Origin: Caulobacter vibrioides
Lineage (GTDB): Bacteria; Pseudomonadota; Alphaproteobacteria; Caulobacterales; Caulobacteraceae
DNA length: 64,000 nucleotides
NCBI RefSeq assembly: GCF_002858865.1
Contig: NZ_PJRR01000008.1
Location: 1 to 64,000, forward strand
Direction of reading: 5' to 3'
A model generated the notes under the pieces. That model ran no database searches. It was not told where the DNA came from and saw only the letters and a program-made list of their open reading frames with translations. Below, piece after piece: positions 44,650 to 52,825 of the stretch (position 1 is the stretch's first letter; every line of letters begins with the position of its first letter). The position numbers and the translations under genes were made by a program.

Positions 44650-46932
44650 ATGGCCAAACTTCGCCCCACCAAGCCCTTCAAGCCCAAGCCTCCGGCCGGC
44701 CTGCCCGACCGCGAGACGCTGCTGGCGTTCCTGCGCGACGCGGGCGAGACGGGGAAGGCCGACATCGCCCGCCACTTCGGGCTCAAGGGCGCCGATCGCC
44801 GGGCCCTGCGCGAGATGATCCGCGAGCTGGAAGCCCAAGGCGCGCTGGCCAAGCGCGGCCGCAAGGGTTTTGCGGAAGCCGGCTCCCTGCCCCCGGTCGG
44901 CGTGGCCGACGTGGTCGAGCGCGACGGCGACGGCGAGCTCTATGTGAAGCTGACCAAGTCCGACGACGACGTGCCCAATGTCCGCCTTGCGCCCGGCAAG
45001 GGCGAGGCCGCCGCCGGCGCGCCGGGCCTCGGCGACCGCCTTCTGGTCCGCTTCGAGCGTCTGGAGACCGGCGAGTTCGAGGCCAAGCTGATCAAGAAGC
45101 TGGGCCAGAGCGCGCACAAGATCCTGGGCGTCATCCGCAAGCATCGCCGCGAGGTCCGCGTCGAGCCGGTGGATCGCAAGTCCAAGGAAAGCCTGGTCCT
45201 GGACCCCAGCGTCGCCCACGACTTCAAGGAGGGCGACCTCGTCCTGGCCCAGGTCGGCACGCACGGCGGCCGCTATGGCCCCAAGCCCGGCAAGGTGCTG
45301 GAGGTGGTCGGCACCGAGAACGACCCGCGCGCCGCCTCGCTGATCGCCATCCACAGCCACGGCATCCCCACCGGCTTCTCCGAGGCCGCCGAGGCCGAGG
45401 CCAAGACCGCCGTCGAGCCGACCCTGACGGGCCGCGAGGACCTGCGCGATCTGCCGTTCGTGACCATCGACCCGGTGGACGCCCGCGACCACGACGACGC
45501 CGTCTACGCCCATCCCGACGAGGACGAGACCAACAAAGGCGGCTTTGTCGTCTGGGTGGCCATCGCCGACGTCGCGGCTTACGTCCGCCCGGGCTCGGCC
45601 CTGGACCGCGACGCCCGCGAGAAGGGCAACAGCGTCTATTTCCCCGACCGGGTGGAGCCGATGCTGCCGGAAACCCTGTCGAACGGCCTGTGCTCGCTGC
45701 GCGAAAGCGAGAACCGCGCGACGCTGGCCGTGCGGATGGTGTTCGACAAGTCGGGCCGCAAGAAGGGCCACAGGTTCGTGCGCGGCCTGATGCGCTCGGC
45801 CGCCAAGCTCTCCTACGAGCAGGCCCAGGCGGCGATCGACGGCCAGCCGGATGACAAGGCTGGCCCGCTGCTCGACCCGATCCTCAAGCCGCTGTGGGAC
45901 GCCTACCGGACGATGAAGATCGGCCGCGACGCCCGCTCGCCGCTGGCCATCGAGAGCGACGAGCGCCGGATCATCATCAAGGGCGGCGAGATCACCTCGA
46001 TCACCAAGCGCGCCTCCCTCGAAGCCCACAAGCTGATCGAGGAGATGATGGTGCAGGCCAATGTCTGCGCCGCCGAGAGCCTGGAGGCCAAGCGCTCGCC
46101 CCTGATCTACCGGGTGCACGACACGCCCAGCCTGGAGAAGGTGCAAAACCTCGCCGACTTCCTGCAGACCCTGGAGATCCGCTGGAGCAAGGGCGAGGCC
46201 CCGCAGACCGCGCGGTTCAACAAGCTGCTGGAAGAGACGCGAGAGAGCCCCAATGCGGCGATCATCAACGAGGTGGTGCTGCGCACCCAGATGCAGGCTC
46301 ACTACAGCGCCGACAACATCGGCCACTTCGGCCTGAATCTGGCCAAGTACGCCCACTTCACCAGCCCGATCCGCCGCTACGCCGACCTGATCGTCCACCG
46401 GGGGCTGATCCGGGCCCTGGGCCTGGGGACCGACGGCCTGACCGACCAGGACATCGCCCAGATCAAGGACACCGCCGAGGTCATCACCCACGCCGAGCGC
46501 CGGGCCATGGCCGCCGAGCGCGACGCCACCGACCGCTACATCGCCGCCTTCCTGGCCGACCGCGTGGGCGCCACCTTCGAGGGCCGGATCACCGGCGTCA
46601 CTCGCTTTGGCCTGTTCATCAAGCTGGCCGACACCGGCGCCGACGGCCTCGTGCCCGTCTCGAGCCTCGGCCAGGAGTTCTTCGTCCACGACGACAAGAT
46701 GCATGCCCTGGTCGGCGAGCGGACCGGCAAGCGCTGGCCGCTGGGCATGGGCGTCGAGGTCAAGCTGGTCGAGGCGACGCCGGTCACCGGCGGCCTGCTG
46801 TTCGAGATGCTCAGCGAGCCGCTGCCGCCTGATCCCAAGATGCCCCGCCCTCGTCTCGGAGCGCGACGCCAGGCGGCGGTCAAGCCGCGCGGCGGATTAC
46901 CCAAGGGCGTGCGGCGCGGGAAGCGGCGGTAG
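44650..46932 (+). CDS. rnr: Ribonuclease R
   Basis: The 760-residue exoribonuclease degrades structured RNA 3' to 5'. An N-terminal winged-helix region (KADIARHFGLKGADRRALREMIRELEAQGAL) and cold-shock-type domains precede the RNB catalytic domain with TIDPVDARDHDDAVYA (the metal-binding Asp cluster) and ARFNKLLEETRE, YAHFTSPIRRYADLIVHRGLI. An S1 domain (GRITGVTRFGLFIKLADTGADGLVPVSSLGQEFF) follows, and a basic tail (KMPRPRLGARRQAAVKPRGGLPKGVRRGKRR). The start ATG follows AAGGCAGG. It is downstream of topA on the same strand. Confidence 0.97.
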   Translation: MAKLRPTKPFKPKPPAGLPDRETLLAFLRDAGETGKADIARHFGLKGADRRALREMIRELEAQGALAKRGRKGFAEAGSLPPVGVADVVERDGDGELYVKLTKSDDDVPNVRLAPGKGEAAAGAPGLGDRLLVRFERLETGEFEAKLIKKLGQSAHKILGVIRKHRREVRVEPVDRKSKESLVLDPSVAHDFKEGDLVLAQVGTHGGRYGPKPGKVLEVVGTENDPRAASLIAIHSHGIPTGFSEAAEAEAKTAVEPTLTGREDLRDLPFVTIDPVDARDHDDAVYAHPDEDETNKGGFVVWVAIADVAAYVRPGSALDRDAREKGNSVYFPDRVEPMLPETLSNGLCSLRESENRATLAVRMVFDKSGRKKGHRFVRGLMRSAAKLSYEQAQAAIDGQPDDKAGPLLDPILKPLWDAYRTMKIGRDARSPLAIESDERRIIIKGGEITSITKRASLEAHKLIEEMMVQANVCAAESLEAKRSPLIYRVHDTPSLEKVQNLADFLQTLEIRWSKGEAPQTARFNKLLEETRESPNAAIINEVVLRTQMQAHYSADNIGHFGLNLAKYAHFTSPIRRYADLIVHRGLIRALGLGTDGLTDQDIAQIKDTAEVITHAERRAMAAERDATDRYIAAFLADRVGATFEGRITGVTRFGLFIKLADTGADGLVPVSSLGQEFFVHDDKMHALVGERTGKRWPLGMGVEVKLVEATPVTGGLLFEMLSEPLPPDPKMPRPRLGARRQAAVKPRGGLPKGVRRGKRR

Positions 46933-46938
46933 GCATCG

Positions 46939-47065
46939 CCAAGATCCTCCCCCCAACGGGGGAGGTGTCCGCGCAGCGGAGGGAGAGGGAAGTCCTGCTC
47001 CCCCTGCCCCTTCCCCCTCCGTCGTCTCTTCGAGCCGACACCTCCCCCGCTAGGGGGAGGATTTG
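46939..47065. repeat. Paired G+C-rich palindromes between rnr and the convergent SGNH gene
   Basis: Two hairpins, CTCCCCCC-AA-CGGGGGAG (about 46949-46966) and CCTCCCCC-GCTA-GGGGGAGG (47041-47060), stand about 75 bases apart. The right half (47013-47064) is the reverse complement of 49305-49356 with one mismatch. The element supplies the last codons of the SGNH gene. Confidence 0.8.
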
Positions 47066-48072
47066 ATCGCCGCCTCCAGCCGATCGGCCATCATCAGCTG
47101 ATCCGCCGCCGACGGGTGCCAGTCGCACGCCATGAGGTCCATGCCGGTGATCCGCACGGCCTTGGCGCCGGTGCGATCGGCGACCTCGGCGACATCCTCG
47201 GCGAAGCTGTCCCCGGCGATCAGGAAGACCTTGGCCTTGGGGCGGCTGGCCTTCAGCGCCTCAATGAAGGCCACATAGCGGTCGCGATAATCCTTGCGCA
47301 GCGCGGCCTCATCCTTCCACGGCTCGCCAGGGTTCAGCGGCGTCGAGAAGTCGTTGGTGCCCAGGCCGATCACCAGCAGATCGGGACTCCAGGAATCACT
47401 GACGTCCACACGAGGCTGCTCCTGGCCGGGGATCAGGCGCGGGAACAGCACGGGCAGCGGCAGACCCGGCGCGCCGCCGTTGTAGTTGCGAACCACGCCC
47501 CGGCCGGAGAAGGCCTGGATGCGATAGTCGGCGTCCAGCCGGCGGGCCAGGATCGGTCCGAACGCCAGGCTGGTGTCGGTCAGGTCGTGTATCTGCTGCG
47601 CAGTGCAGCTGCGGCTCGTCGAGCGCGAGCCGTAGCCCACCGTGTGGGAGTCGCCGATGAACTCGATCTTGCGCGGCCGCGCGGGCGCCGGCAGCGCCTT
47701 GCCCCCCTCGCCGACGAAGAAGCCTTGGAAGCGCGACGATCCCGACTGGCTCTCGGTCAGCTTGTCCAGCCGCACCACGTGTTCGCCCGGCCCCAGGCGA
47801 TCCAGCTTCAGCCGGGTCTGGCCCGACTTGGTCAGCTCGGCCTTGCGGACGCCGTCGACGCTGACCGCCAGGTGCTCGCCGCCGGTGTCGACGACGATCT
47901 CGACCGAGGCCCCCGTGAATCGGCCCTCGAAATAGACCCCGGGCCAGCCGAAGTCATAGGCGCCGTTCGGGGCGGGCGCGACACGGCCGCCGATATTGAG
48001 TGACAGCGCTGTCTGAGCAAGCGCTGGCGTGGACAGGGCCAGGGCGGCGGCAAGGGAGAGCAAAAGACGCAT
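47050..48072 (-). CDS. SGNH-fold esterase (carbohydrate esterase family 2-like)
   Basis: The 340-residue secreted protein has a signal peptide (RLLLSLAAALALSTPALAQ), an N-terminal beta-sandwich domain (about residues 25-125; GVYFEGRFTGASVEIVVDTGGEHLAVSVDGV, like the CBM-type domain of CE2 esterases), and a C-terminal SGNH hydrolase domain. Catalytic landmarks are EFIGDSHTVGYG (nucleophile Ser in GDSH), GRGVVRNYNG, VIGLGTNDFSTP (Asn) and CDWHPSAADQ (Asp/His). It probably removes acetyl groups from polysaccharide in the periplasm or outside. The final residues SSP and the TAG stop lie in a repeat element. Confidence 0.87.
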   Translation of the reverse strand: MRLLLSLAAALALSTPALAQTALSLNIGGRVAPAPNGAYDFGWPGVYFEGRFTGASVEIVVDTGGEHLAVSVDGVRKAELTKSGQTRLKLDRLGPGEHVVRLDKLTESQSGSSRFQGFFVGEGGKALPAPARPRKIEFIGDSHTVGYGSRSTSRSCTAQQIHDLTDTSLAFGPILARRLDADYRIQAFSGRGVVRNYNGGAPGLPLPVLFPRLIPGQEQPRVDVSDSWSPDLLVIGLGTNDFSTPLNPGEPWKDEAALRKDYRDRYVAFIEALKASRPKAKVFLIAGDSFAEDVAEVADRTGAKAVRITGMDLMACDWHPSAADQLMMADRLEAAIKSSP

Positions 48073-48158
48073 GGCCGTTTGATGCCACGCGCCACGCCGA
48101 TGTTCCAGACTCGATCTGCGAGGCTGCCATCACCGCCGAACTTGGCTATGCAGTCGCC

Positions 48159-49304
48159 ATGCGCGCCGAGATCGAACCCTTCCACGCCATCGCCATCAGC
48201 CGTCTGGCCCACCAGTTGAAGATGGAGGGGCGCTCGATCATCCATATGGAGTTTGGCCAGCCCTCGACCGGCGCGCCGAGCAAGGCCCTGGCCAAGGCGC
48301 ATGACATTCTCGACGCCGAAGCCATGGGCTATTGGGAAAGCCCGCTGCTGCGCGAGAAGATCGCCCAGCGCTATCAGACCCTGTACGGCGTCACCGTCGA
48401 GCCCGAGCGGATCATCCTGACCTGCGGCGCCTCACCGGCCCTGGTGCTGGCGCTGTCCAGCCTGTTCAAGCCCGGCGACCGCATCGCCCTGGCCCGTCCC
48501 GGCTATGTCGCCTATCGCAACACGCTGAAGGCCCTGCACCTGGAGCCGGTCGAGATCGCCTGCGGCCCCGAAGACCGTTTCCAGCTGACGGCCAAGCACC
48601 TGGCCGACCTAGAACCCGCTCCCGTCGGCGTCATCGTCGCCAGTCCGGCCAATCCGACCGGCACGATCATCGAACCCGCCGAACTGGAAGCGATCGCCAA
48701 GGTCTGCCGCGAGCGCGGCATCCGGATCATCAGCGACGAGATCTATCACGGCCTCAGCTACACCGACCGCACGCCCTCGATGCTGGAGTTCGCCCCCGAC
48801 GCCCTGATCGCCAACAGCTTCTCCAAGTACTTCAGCATGGCCGGCTGGCGCCTGGGCTGGCTGCTGACCCCGCCGGGCGAGGACCTGGAGCGGGCGCGGG
48901 CCTATGTCGGCAACCTGTTCCTGACCGCGCCTTCGCTGGCCCAGCACGCGGGCCTGGCGGCCATGGACTGCATCGACGAGCTGGAAGGCCATATCGACGT
49001 CTATCGCGCCAATCGGCAGTTGATGCTCGACGCCCTGCCGGCGCTGGGCCTGAAGGAGATCGCGCCGCCGGACGGGGCCTTCTACATCTGGGCGAACATC
49101 GCCCACCTGACCGACGACTCGCTGGCCTTCTGCGAAGACCTGCTGCGCGACACCGGCGTGGCCACCGCGCCCGGCGTCGATTTCGACCCGGTCGAGGGCA
49201 AGCGCTTCATCCGCTTCAGCTTCGCGGTCTCGACACCCGAGGTCGAAGAGGCCCTGCGGCGGATCACGCCGTGGTTCGAGGCGCGTACGGCTAGCGCAGC
49301 ATAA
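48159..49304 (+). CDS. Pyridoxal-phosphate aminotransferase (class I/II)
   Basis: The 381-residue enzyme has the fold-type I pattern: MEFGQPSTGAPSKALAKA, GYWESPLLREKIA, GASPALVLALSSLFKPGDRIALARPGY, SPANPTGTII, IISDEIYHGLSY, and the PLP-binding Lys223 in NSFSKYFSMAGWRLGW, then FIRFSFAVSTPEVEEAL at the C terminus. I start at ATG 48159; the frame is open further upstream but that part overlaps the signal-peptide region of the divergent SGNH gene. The amino-acid substrate is not determined; candidates are aspartate/aromatic-type. Confidence 0.9.
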   Translation: MRAEIEPFHAIAISRLAHQLKMEGRSIIHMEFGQPSTGAPSKALAKAHDILDAEAMGYWESPLLREKIAQRYQTLYGVTVEPERIILTCGASPALVLALSSLFKPGDRIALARPGYVAYRNTLKALHLEPVEIACGPEDRFQLTAKHLADLEPAPVGVIVASPANPTGTIIEPAELEAIAKVCRERGIRIISDEIYHGLSYTDRTPSMLEFAPDALIANSFSKYFSMAGWRLGWLLTPPGEDLERARAYVGNLFLTAPSLAQHAGLAAMDCIDELEGHIDVYRANRQLMLDALPALGLKEIAPPDGAFYIWANIAHLTDDSLAFCEDLLRDTGVATAPGVDFDPVEGKRFIRFSFAVSTPEVEEALRRITPWFEARTASAA

Positions 49305-49430
49305 AAATCCTCCCCCTCGCGGGGGAGGTGTCGGCTCGAAGAGACGACGGAGGGGGAAGAGACCGGGTCAGGACTTGTTCCCCCTCCGGCGCTTCGCGCC
49401 ACCTCCCCCGCTAGGGGGAGGATCTGTCAG
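49305..49430. repeat. Paired G+C-rich palindromes between convergent aminotransferase and M20 genes
   Basis: CCTCCCCCTCGCGGGGGAGG (about 49309-49328) and CCTCCCCCGCTAGGGGGAGG (near 49402-49422) flank a spacer containing GGCGCTTCGCGCC. The left part (49305-49356) is the near-exact inverted copy of 47013-47064. It fills the gap between two converging genes and may end both transcripts. Confidence 0.8.
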
Positions 49431-49434
49431 CCCC

Positions 49435-50733
49435 CTACTTCTTCGCCAGATAGTCCAGCGCCATGAAGGCGTGGGCCTTCACGCCGGTCTCGAACACGGC
49501 CTCGTCGACGTCGAAATAGGGCGAGTGGTTGACCGGAACGGTCTCGCGCGGAACATCGGCCTTGCGGCCGCCCAGCTGGATGAACACGCCCGGCACCTTC
49601 TCGGCGTACATCGAGAAGTCTTCAGCGCCGGTGACCAGGGCGGCGTTGTCGTCGACCTTGCCGGGCGAGGCCTTCTCCAGGGTCCCCTTCACCCACTTGG
49701 ACAGGGCTGGGTCATTATAGGTGACCGGATAGGGCTGGGTGAACGCCACCTCGGCCTTGGCGCCGTAGCGGTCGCCGATGGCCGTGACGGACTTCTGCAT
49801 GCGGGCGATCAGGTCCTCGCGGCGCTCTTTGGAGAAGGTCCGCATGGTCCCCTCCATCTTCAGGTCCTCGGGGATGATGTTCTGGCGGAAGCCCATATTG
49901 ATGGTGGCGATGGTCAGCACCGACGGCGAGACGCCGACGTCGACCTGGCGCGCGGCGATCTGGTTGGTCGCCTGGATGATGTCGGCGGCGACGCTGGCCA
50001 TGTCGATACCGGCCCAGGGGCGGGCGCCGTGGGTCTGGCGGCCCTTGACGGTGATCGTGATGCGGTCCGACGAGGCGTAGAAGCCCTCGGGGCGATAGTT
50101 CAGCTCGTGCGGATCGCCGGGGCCGATGTGCACGCCGAACACCGCGTCGACCTTGGGATTGTCCAGCGCGCCGTCGCGGATCATCAGCTTGGCGCCGCCC
50201 TCCTCGCCGGCCGGCGGGCCTTCTTCGGCGGGCTGGAAGATGAAGACCACAGTGCCCTGGATGTCCTGCTTCATGCCGGCCAGCACCGTGGCCGCGCCCA
50301 GCAGCATGGCCACGTGGGTGTCGTGACCGCAGGCGTGCATCACCGGCACCGTGCGGCCTTCCCAGGTCGCCTTGACCTTGGAGGCGAACGGCAGGCCGGT
50401 CTTCTCCTCGACCGGCAGGGCGTCCATGTCGGCGCGCAGGGCCACGACCTTGCCGGGCTTGCCGCCCTTCAGAACGCCCACGACGCCGGTCTTGCCGACG
50501 CCTTCACGCACTTCGATGCCCAGGGCCTTCAGTTCCTTGGCGATCAGAGCCGCCGTGCGGACCTCCTGGTTGCCCAGTTCGGGGTTCTCGTGGATGTCGC
50601 GACGCCAGGCGACGACCTTGGGCTGGACCGCCTTGGCGGCCGCCTCGATCTTGGCCTTGGAAGGCGCAGCCACCGCCGGCGCGCCCATGGCCAAGCCGGC
50701 GACCAGCGCCAGCGTCGAAACCCGTCCAATCAT
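49435..50733 (-). CDS. M20 family amidohydrolase/carboxypeptidase
   Basis: The 432-residue protein starts at ATG 50731-50733 behind GGAGGGG. A signal peptide (GRVSTLALVAGLAMGAPAVAAPS) directs it to the periplasm. The M20D pattern includes WRRDIHENPELGNQEVRTAALIAKEL, VALRADMDALPVEEKTGLPF, MHACGHDTHVAMLLGAATVLA (metal-binding Cys/His), FQPAEEG with catalytic Glu, and GVHIGPGDPHELNYR, with NHSPYFDVDEAVFETGVKAH at the end. Homologues hydrolyse N-acyl amino acids or hippurate. The start upstream (residue -19) has no ribosome binding site. Confidence 0.92.
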   Translation of the reverse strand: MIGRVSTLALVAGLAMGAPAVAAPSKAKIEAAAKAVQPKVVAWRRDIHENPELGNQEVRTAALIAKELKALGIEVREGVGKTGVVGVLKGGKPGKVVALRADMDALPVEEKTGLPFASKVKATWEGRTVPVMHACGHDTHVAMLLGAATVLAGMKQDIQGTVVFIFQPAEEGPPAGEEGGAKLMIRDGALDNPKVDAVFGVHIGPGDPHELNYRPEGFYASSDRITITVKGRQTHGARPWAGIDMASVAADIIQATNQIAARQVDVGVSPSVLTIATINMGFRQNIIPEDLKMEGTMRTFSKERREDLIARMQKSVTAIGDRYGAKAEVAFTQPYPVTYNDPALSKWVKGTLEKASPGKVDDNAALVTGAEDFSMYAEKVPGVFIQLGGRKADVPRETVPVNHSPYFDVDEAVFETGVKAHAFMALDYLAKK

Positions 50734-50821
50734 CACAACCCCTCCAACAAAAGCGGCGCGAGATTGGGGCGCGTCGCCGCGAGGGGTCAAGCCGCAAGCG
50801 GCCTTGACGCTACGTCGCCGT

Positions 50822-50935
50822 AGAGCCTGTCGGCTTTAGATGGAACCATCTAAAGCCGATAAACAGGCTCTAAGATCACACATTTAGAGCCCTTTTTTCC
50901 GATCTGATTAGTTCAATCAGATCGGAAAGGGCTCT
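50822..50935. repeat. Two tandem large palindromes in a divergent promoter region
   Basis: First palindrome: AGAGCCTGT (50822-50830) and 13-base arms at 50831-50843 and 50846-50858 (CGGCTTTAGATGG / CCATCTAAAGCCG) around AA, closed by ACAGGCTCT (50863-50871). Second palindrome: arms 50886-50909 and 50915-50935 pair over 21 bases (AGAGCCC...CCGATCTGATT) with three extra T on one side. Both lie between the divergent M20 and NUDIX genes. The first recurs at 62628-62673. Confidence 0.9.
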
Positions 50936-50968
50936 AGGCAGCTGCGCAGATGGGTCTAACCTGAGCGC

Positions 50969-51697
50969 ATGAGCCTGCCGCCCATCGACGCGAAATTCGA
51001 CACCCTCAACGACGGCGCGACGCGCGAGACGGGCGTGGCGCTCAAGCCCCGGCATGCGGCCACCCTGATCATCGTCCGCACCGACGGCCCCCAGCCGCGC
51101 CTTCTGATGGGCCGCCGCAACCGCGGCCACGCCTTCATGCCCGACAAGTGGGTGTTCCCCGGCGGACGCGTGGACCGCACCGACTATGACGCTCCCAGCG
51201 CCACCGAGCTGGACGCCGAGGTCACGACACGCCTGGAGTTGGAGCCGCGCCATCCCAAGCCCGCGCGCCTGGCCCGCGCCCTGGCGCTGGCGGCCGTGCG
51301 CGAGACCTTCGAGGAGACAGGGCTCCTGCTGGCCAAGCCCGCGCCGGAGCGGCCCGGCGCCGGGCCCTGGCGGCCGTTCCTGGCCCAGGGCGCCCTGCCC
51401 GACCTGGAGCCGCTCAGCTTCGTGGCCCGCGCCATCACCCCACCCTATCGTCCCCGCCGCTTCGACGCGCGGTTCTTCATGGCGTCAGCCGAGTCGCTGC
51501 TGTCGCTGGACCGCCGTCCCGACTGCGGCGAGCTGGACGAGATCGCCTGGGTCGACTTCCAGGAAGCCATGGCCCTGGACCTGCCCAACATCACCCGCTT
51601 CGTGGTGCATGAGATCGGTCAGCGGCTGGCGGAGGCTGGACGTCCGGCGCCGTTCATGCGCTTCCTGAACGGCAAGCGCCATCTGACCCATCTCTAG
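50969..51697 (+). CDS. NUDIX hydrolase (NUDT19-like)
   Basis: The 242-residue protein contains a split Nudix box. KWVFPGGRVDRTDYDAPSATELDA gives the leading Gly, and ALALAAVRETFEETGLLLAKP gives the R-E-x-x-E-E-x-G core, but about 35-40 extra residues separate them. This arrangement is seen in NUDT19/RP2-type enzymes, which hydrolyse CoA derivatives. An N-terminal RHAATLIIVRTDGPQPRLLMGRRNRGHAFMPD strand region precedes it. The CoA-diphosphatase role is inferred from family resemblance. Confidence 0.85.
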   Translation: MSLPPIDAKFDTLNDGATRETGVALKPRHAATLIIVRTDGPQPRLLMGRRNRGHAFMPDKWVFPGGRVDRTDYDAPSATELDAEVTTRLELEPRHPKPARLARALALAAVRETFEETGLLLAKPAPERPGAGPWRPFLAQGALPDLEPLSFVARAITPPYRPRRFDARFFMASAESLLSLDRRPDCGELDEIAWVDFQEAMALDLPNITRFVVHEIGQRLAEAGRPAPFMRFLNGKRHLTHL

Positions 51698-51724
51698 CTG
51701 TCAGGCGCTGTTCGGGAGGTTCGC

Positions 51725-52177
51725 ATGATCGCCGCCCTCATGGCCCTGAGCGTCGTGGCCGCGCCCACCGATATCGACAAGCTGGCCTTCATGGGCGGCT
51801 GCTGGACGCTGGTTCGTCCCAACGGCACGAAGATCGAGGAACAGTGGCTGCCCCCGGCCGGCGGCGCGATGATCGGCATGAGCCGCAGCGTGCGCGACGG
51901 CAAGATGCGTGAGTTCGAGTTCATGCGCATCGTTCCCGGCGAGGACGGGACGCTGCGCTATGTGGCGATTCCGTTCGGCCAGGCCGAGACGGTCTTCCCC
52001 TTGAAGGATCTCGCCGCCAACGCCGTGACCTTCGAGAACCCCAAGAACGGCTTTCCCCAGCGGATTCTCTACCTGCTCGCCGATAGGGACACGCTGGTGG
52101 CCCGGATCGAGGGCTCCGTGAACGGCCAGGAGCGCTCGGCGGACTTTCCTTACAAGCGGTGCCCCGCCGGCAATTGA
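51725..52177 (+). CDS. DUF6265 family secreted protein
   Basis: The 150-residue protein begins with a short hydrophobic leader (IAALMALSVVAAPTDIDKLAFMGGCWTL). DUF6265 landmarks are MGGCW near the start, IEEQWLPPAGGAMIGMSRSVRDGKMREFEFMRI, LRYVAIPFGQAETVFPLKD and VTFENPKNGFPQRILY. The fold is predicted to be lipocalin/THAP4-like. The function is unknown. ATG 51725 follows GGGAGG (51714-51719), 28 bases after the NUDIX gene. Confidence 0.85.
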   Translation: MIAALMALSVVAAPTDIDKLAFMGGCWTLVRPNGTKIEEQWLPPAGGAMIGMSRSVRDGKMREFEFMRIVPGEDGTLRYVAIPFGQAETVFPLKDLAANAVTFENPKNGFPQRILYLLADRDTLVARIEGSVNGQERSADFPYKRCPAGN

Positions 52178-52258
52178 CTTTGAGCCGCCGATGAGTATCT
52201 TCCGCGCCTCTCATTTCCAACGCGCGGGAACCTGCGCGACCATCGCAGGGATTCGACC

Positions 52259-52426
52259 ATGGCCAAACCGGCTTCCATCAAGATCCGCCTGAACTCGACG
52301 GCGGACACCGGCTTCTTCTACGTCACCAAGAAGAACGCCCGCACCAAGACCGAAAAGATGGTGCTGAAGAAGTACGACCCGGTCATCCGCAAGCACGTCG
52401 AATTCCGCGAAGGCAAGATCAAGTAA
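52259..52426 (+). CDS. rpmG: 50S ribosomal protein L33
   Basis: The 55-residue protein [19 protein letters not shown], then [36 protein letters not shown] is a full L33. It lacks the four zinc-ligand cysteines, so it is the cysteine-free form usual in this group. It ends with TAA at 52424-52426, and a strong terminator follows 27 bases later. There is no adjacent rpmB. Confidence 0.97.
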   Translation: MAKPASIKIRLNSTADTGFFYVTKKNARTKTEKMVLKKYDPVIRKHVEFREGKIK

Positions 52427-52452
52427 GATCGCTTTCAGCGCTACGACATTGA

Positions 52453-52485
52453 AACGCCCGGCTAGCGATAGCCGGGCGTTTTGCT
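52453..52485 (+). terminator. Rho-independent terminator after rpmG
   Basis: AACGCCCGGCTA and TAGCCGGGCGTT (52453-52464 and 52469-52480) form a perfect 12-bp stem with a GCGA loop, followed by TTGCTTTT. It ends the rpmG transcript and may also serve the opposing minus-strand gene, which ends at 52497. Confidence 0.92.
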
Positions 52486-52496
52486 TTTGGGCCGCC

Positions 52497-52745
52497 CTAC
52501 GGGCTCTCGCCGAACCAAAACCAGCGGAAGAAGGCGAAACCGCCCCGGATCACGGTGACCGTAAGAACCACCGGGCCGACGCAGAGTGCGACGAACGCGG
52601 CCAGCACAGCCGCTGTTGACAGACCGCCGGACGGATCACCTTCAAGGCGCGCGCCCAGCCAGAACAATGACACGCAGGCCACTAGGGCCAGCGCCAGCCA
52701 GCCGGCCGAATAAGGCCGCCGTCTCGCGCGAAGTCTCGCCCTCAT
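52497..52745 (-). CDS. Small two-helix membrane protein, unknown function
   Basis: The 82-residue protein from ATG 52743-52745 (behind GGGAGGG) has a basic N terminus (MRARLRARRRPYSAG) and two membrane helices (WLALALVACVSLFWLGARL and AAVLAAFVALCVGPVVLTVTVI), ending FFRWFWFGESP. No family recognised. The frame could be extended by 8 codons upstream, but without a ribosome binding site. Confidence 0.65.
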   Translation of the reverse strand: MRARLRARRRPYSAGWLALALVACVSLFWLGARLEGDPSGGLSTAAVLAAFVALCVGPVVLTVTVIRGGFAFFRWFWFGESP

Positions 52746-52825
52746 CGAACCCTCCCGCATAGGATGCATACGGGAGGCTGCGCCCCTTGCGTGTGAGAGA
52801 GCTTAAAAAGTCGCCCTAACCGCCG

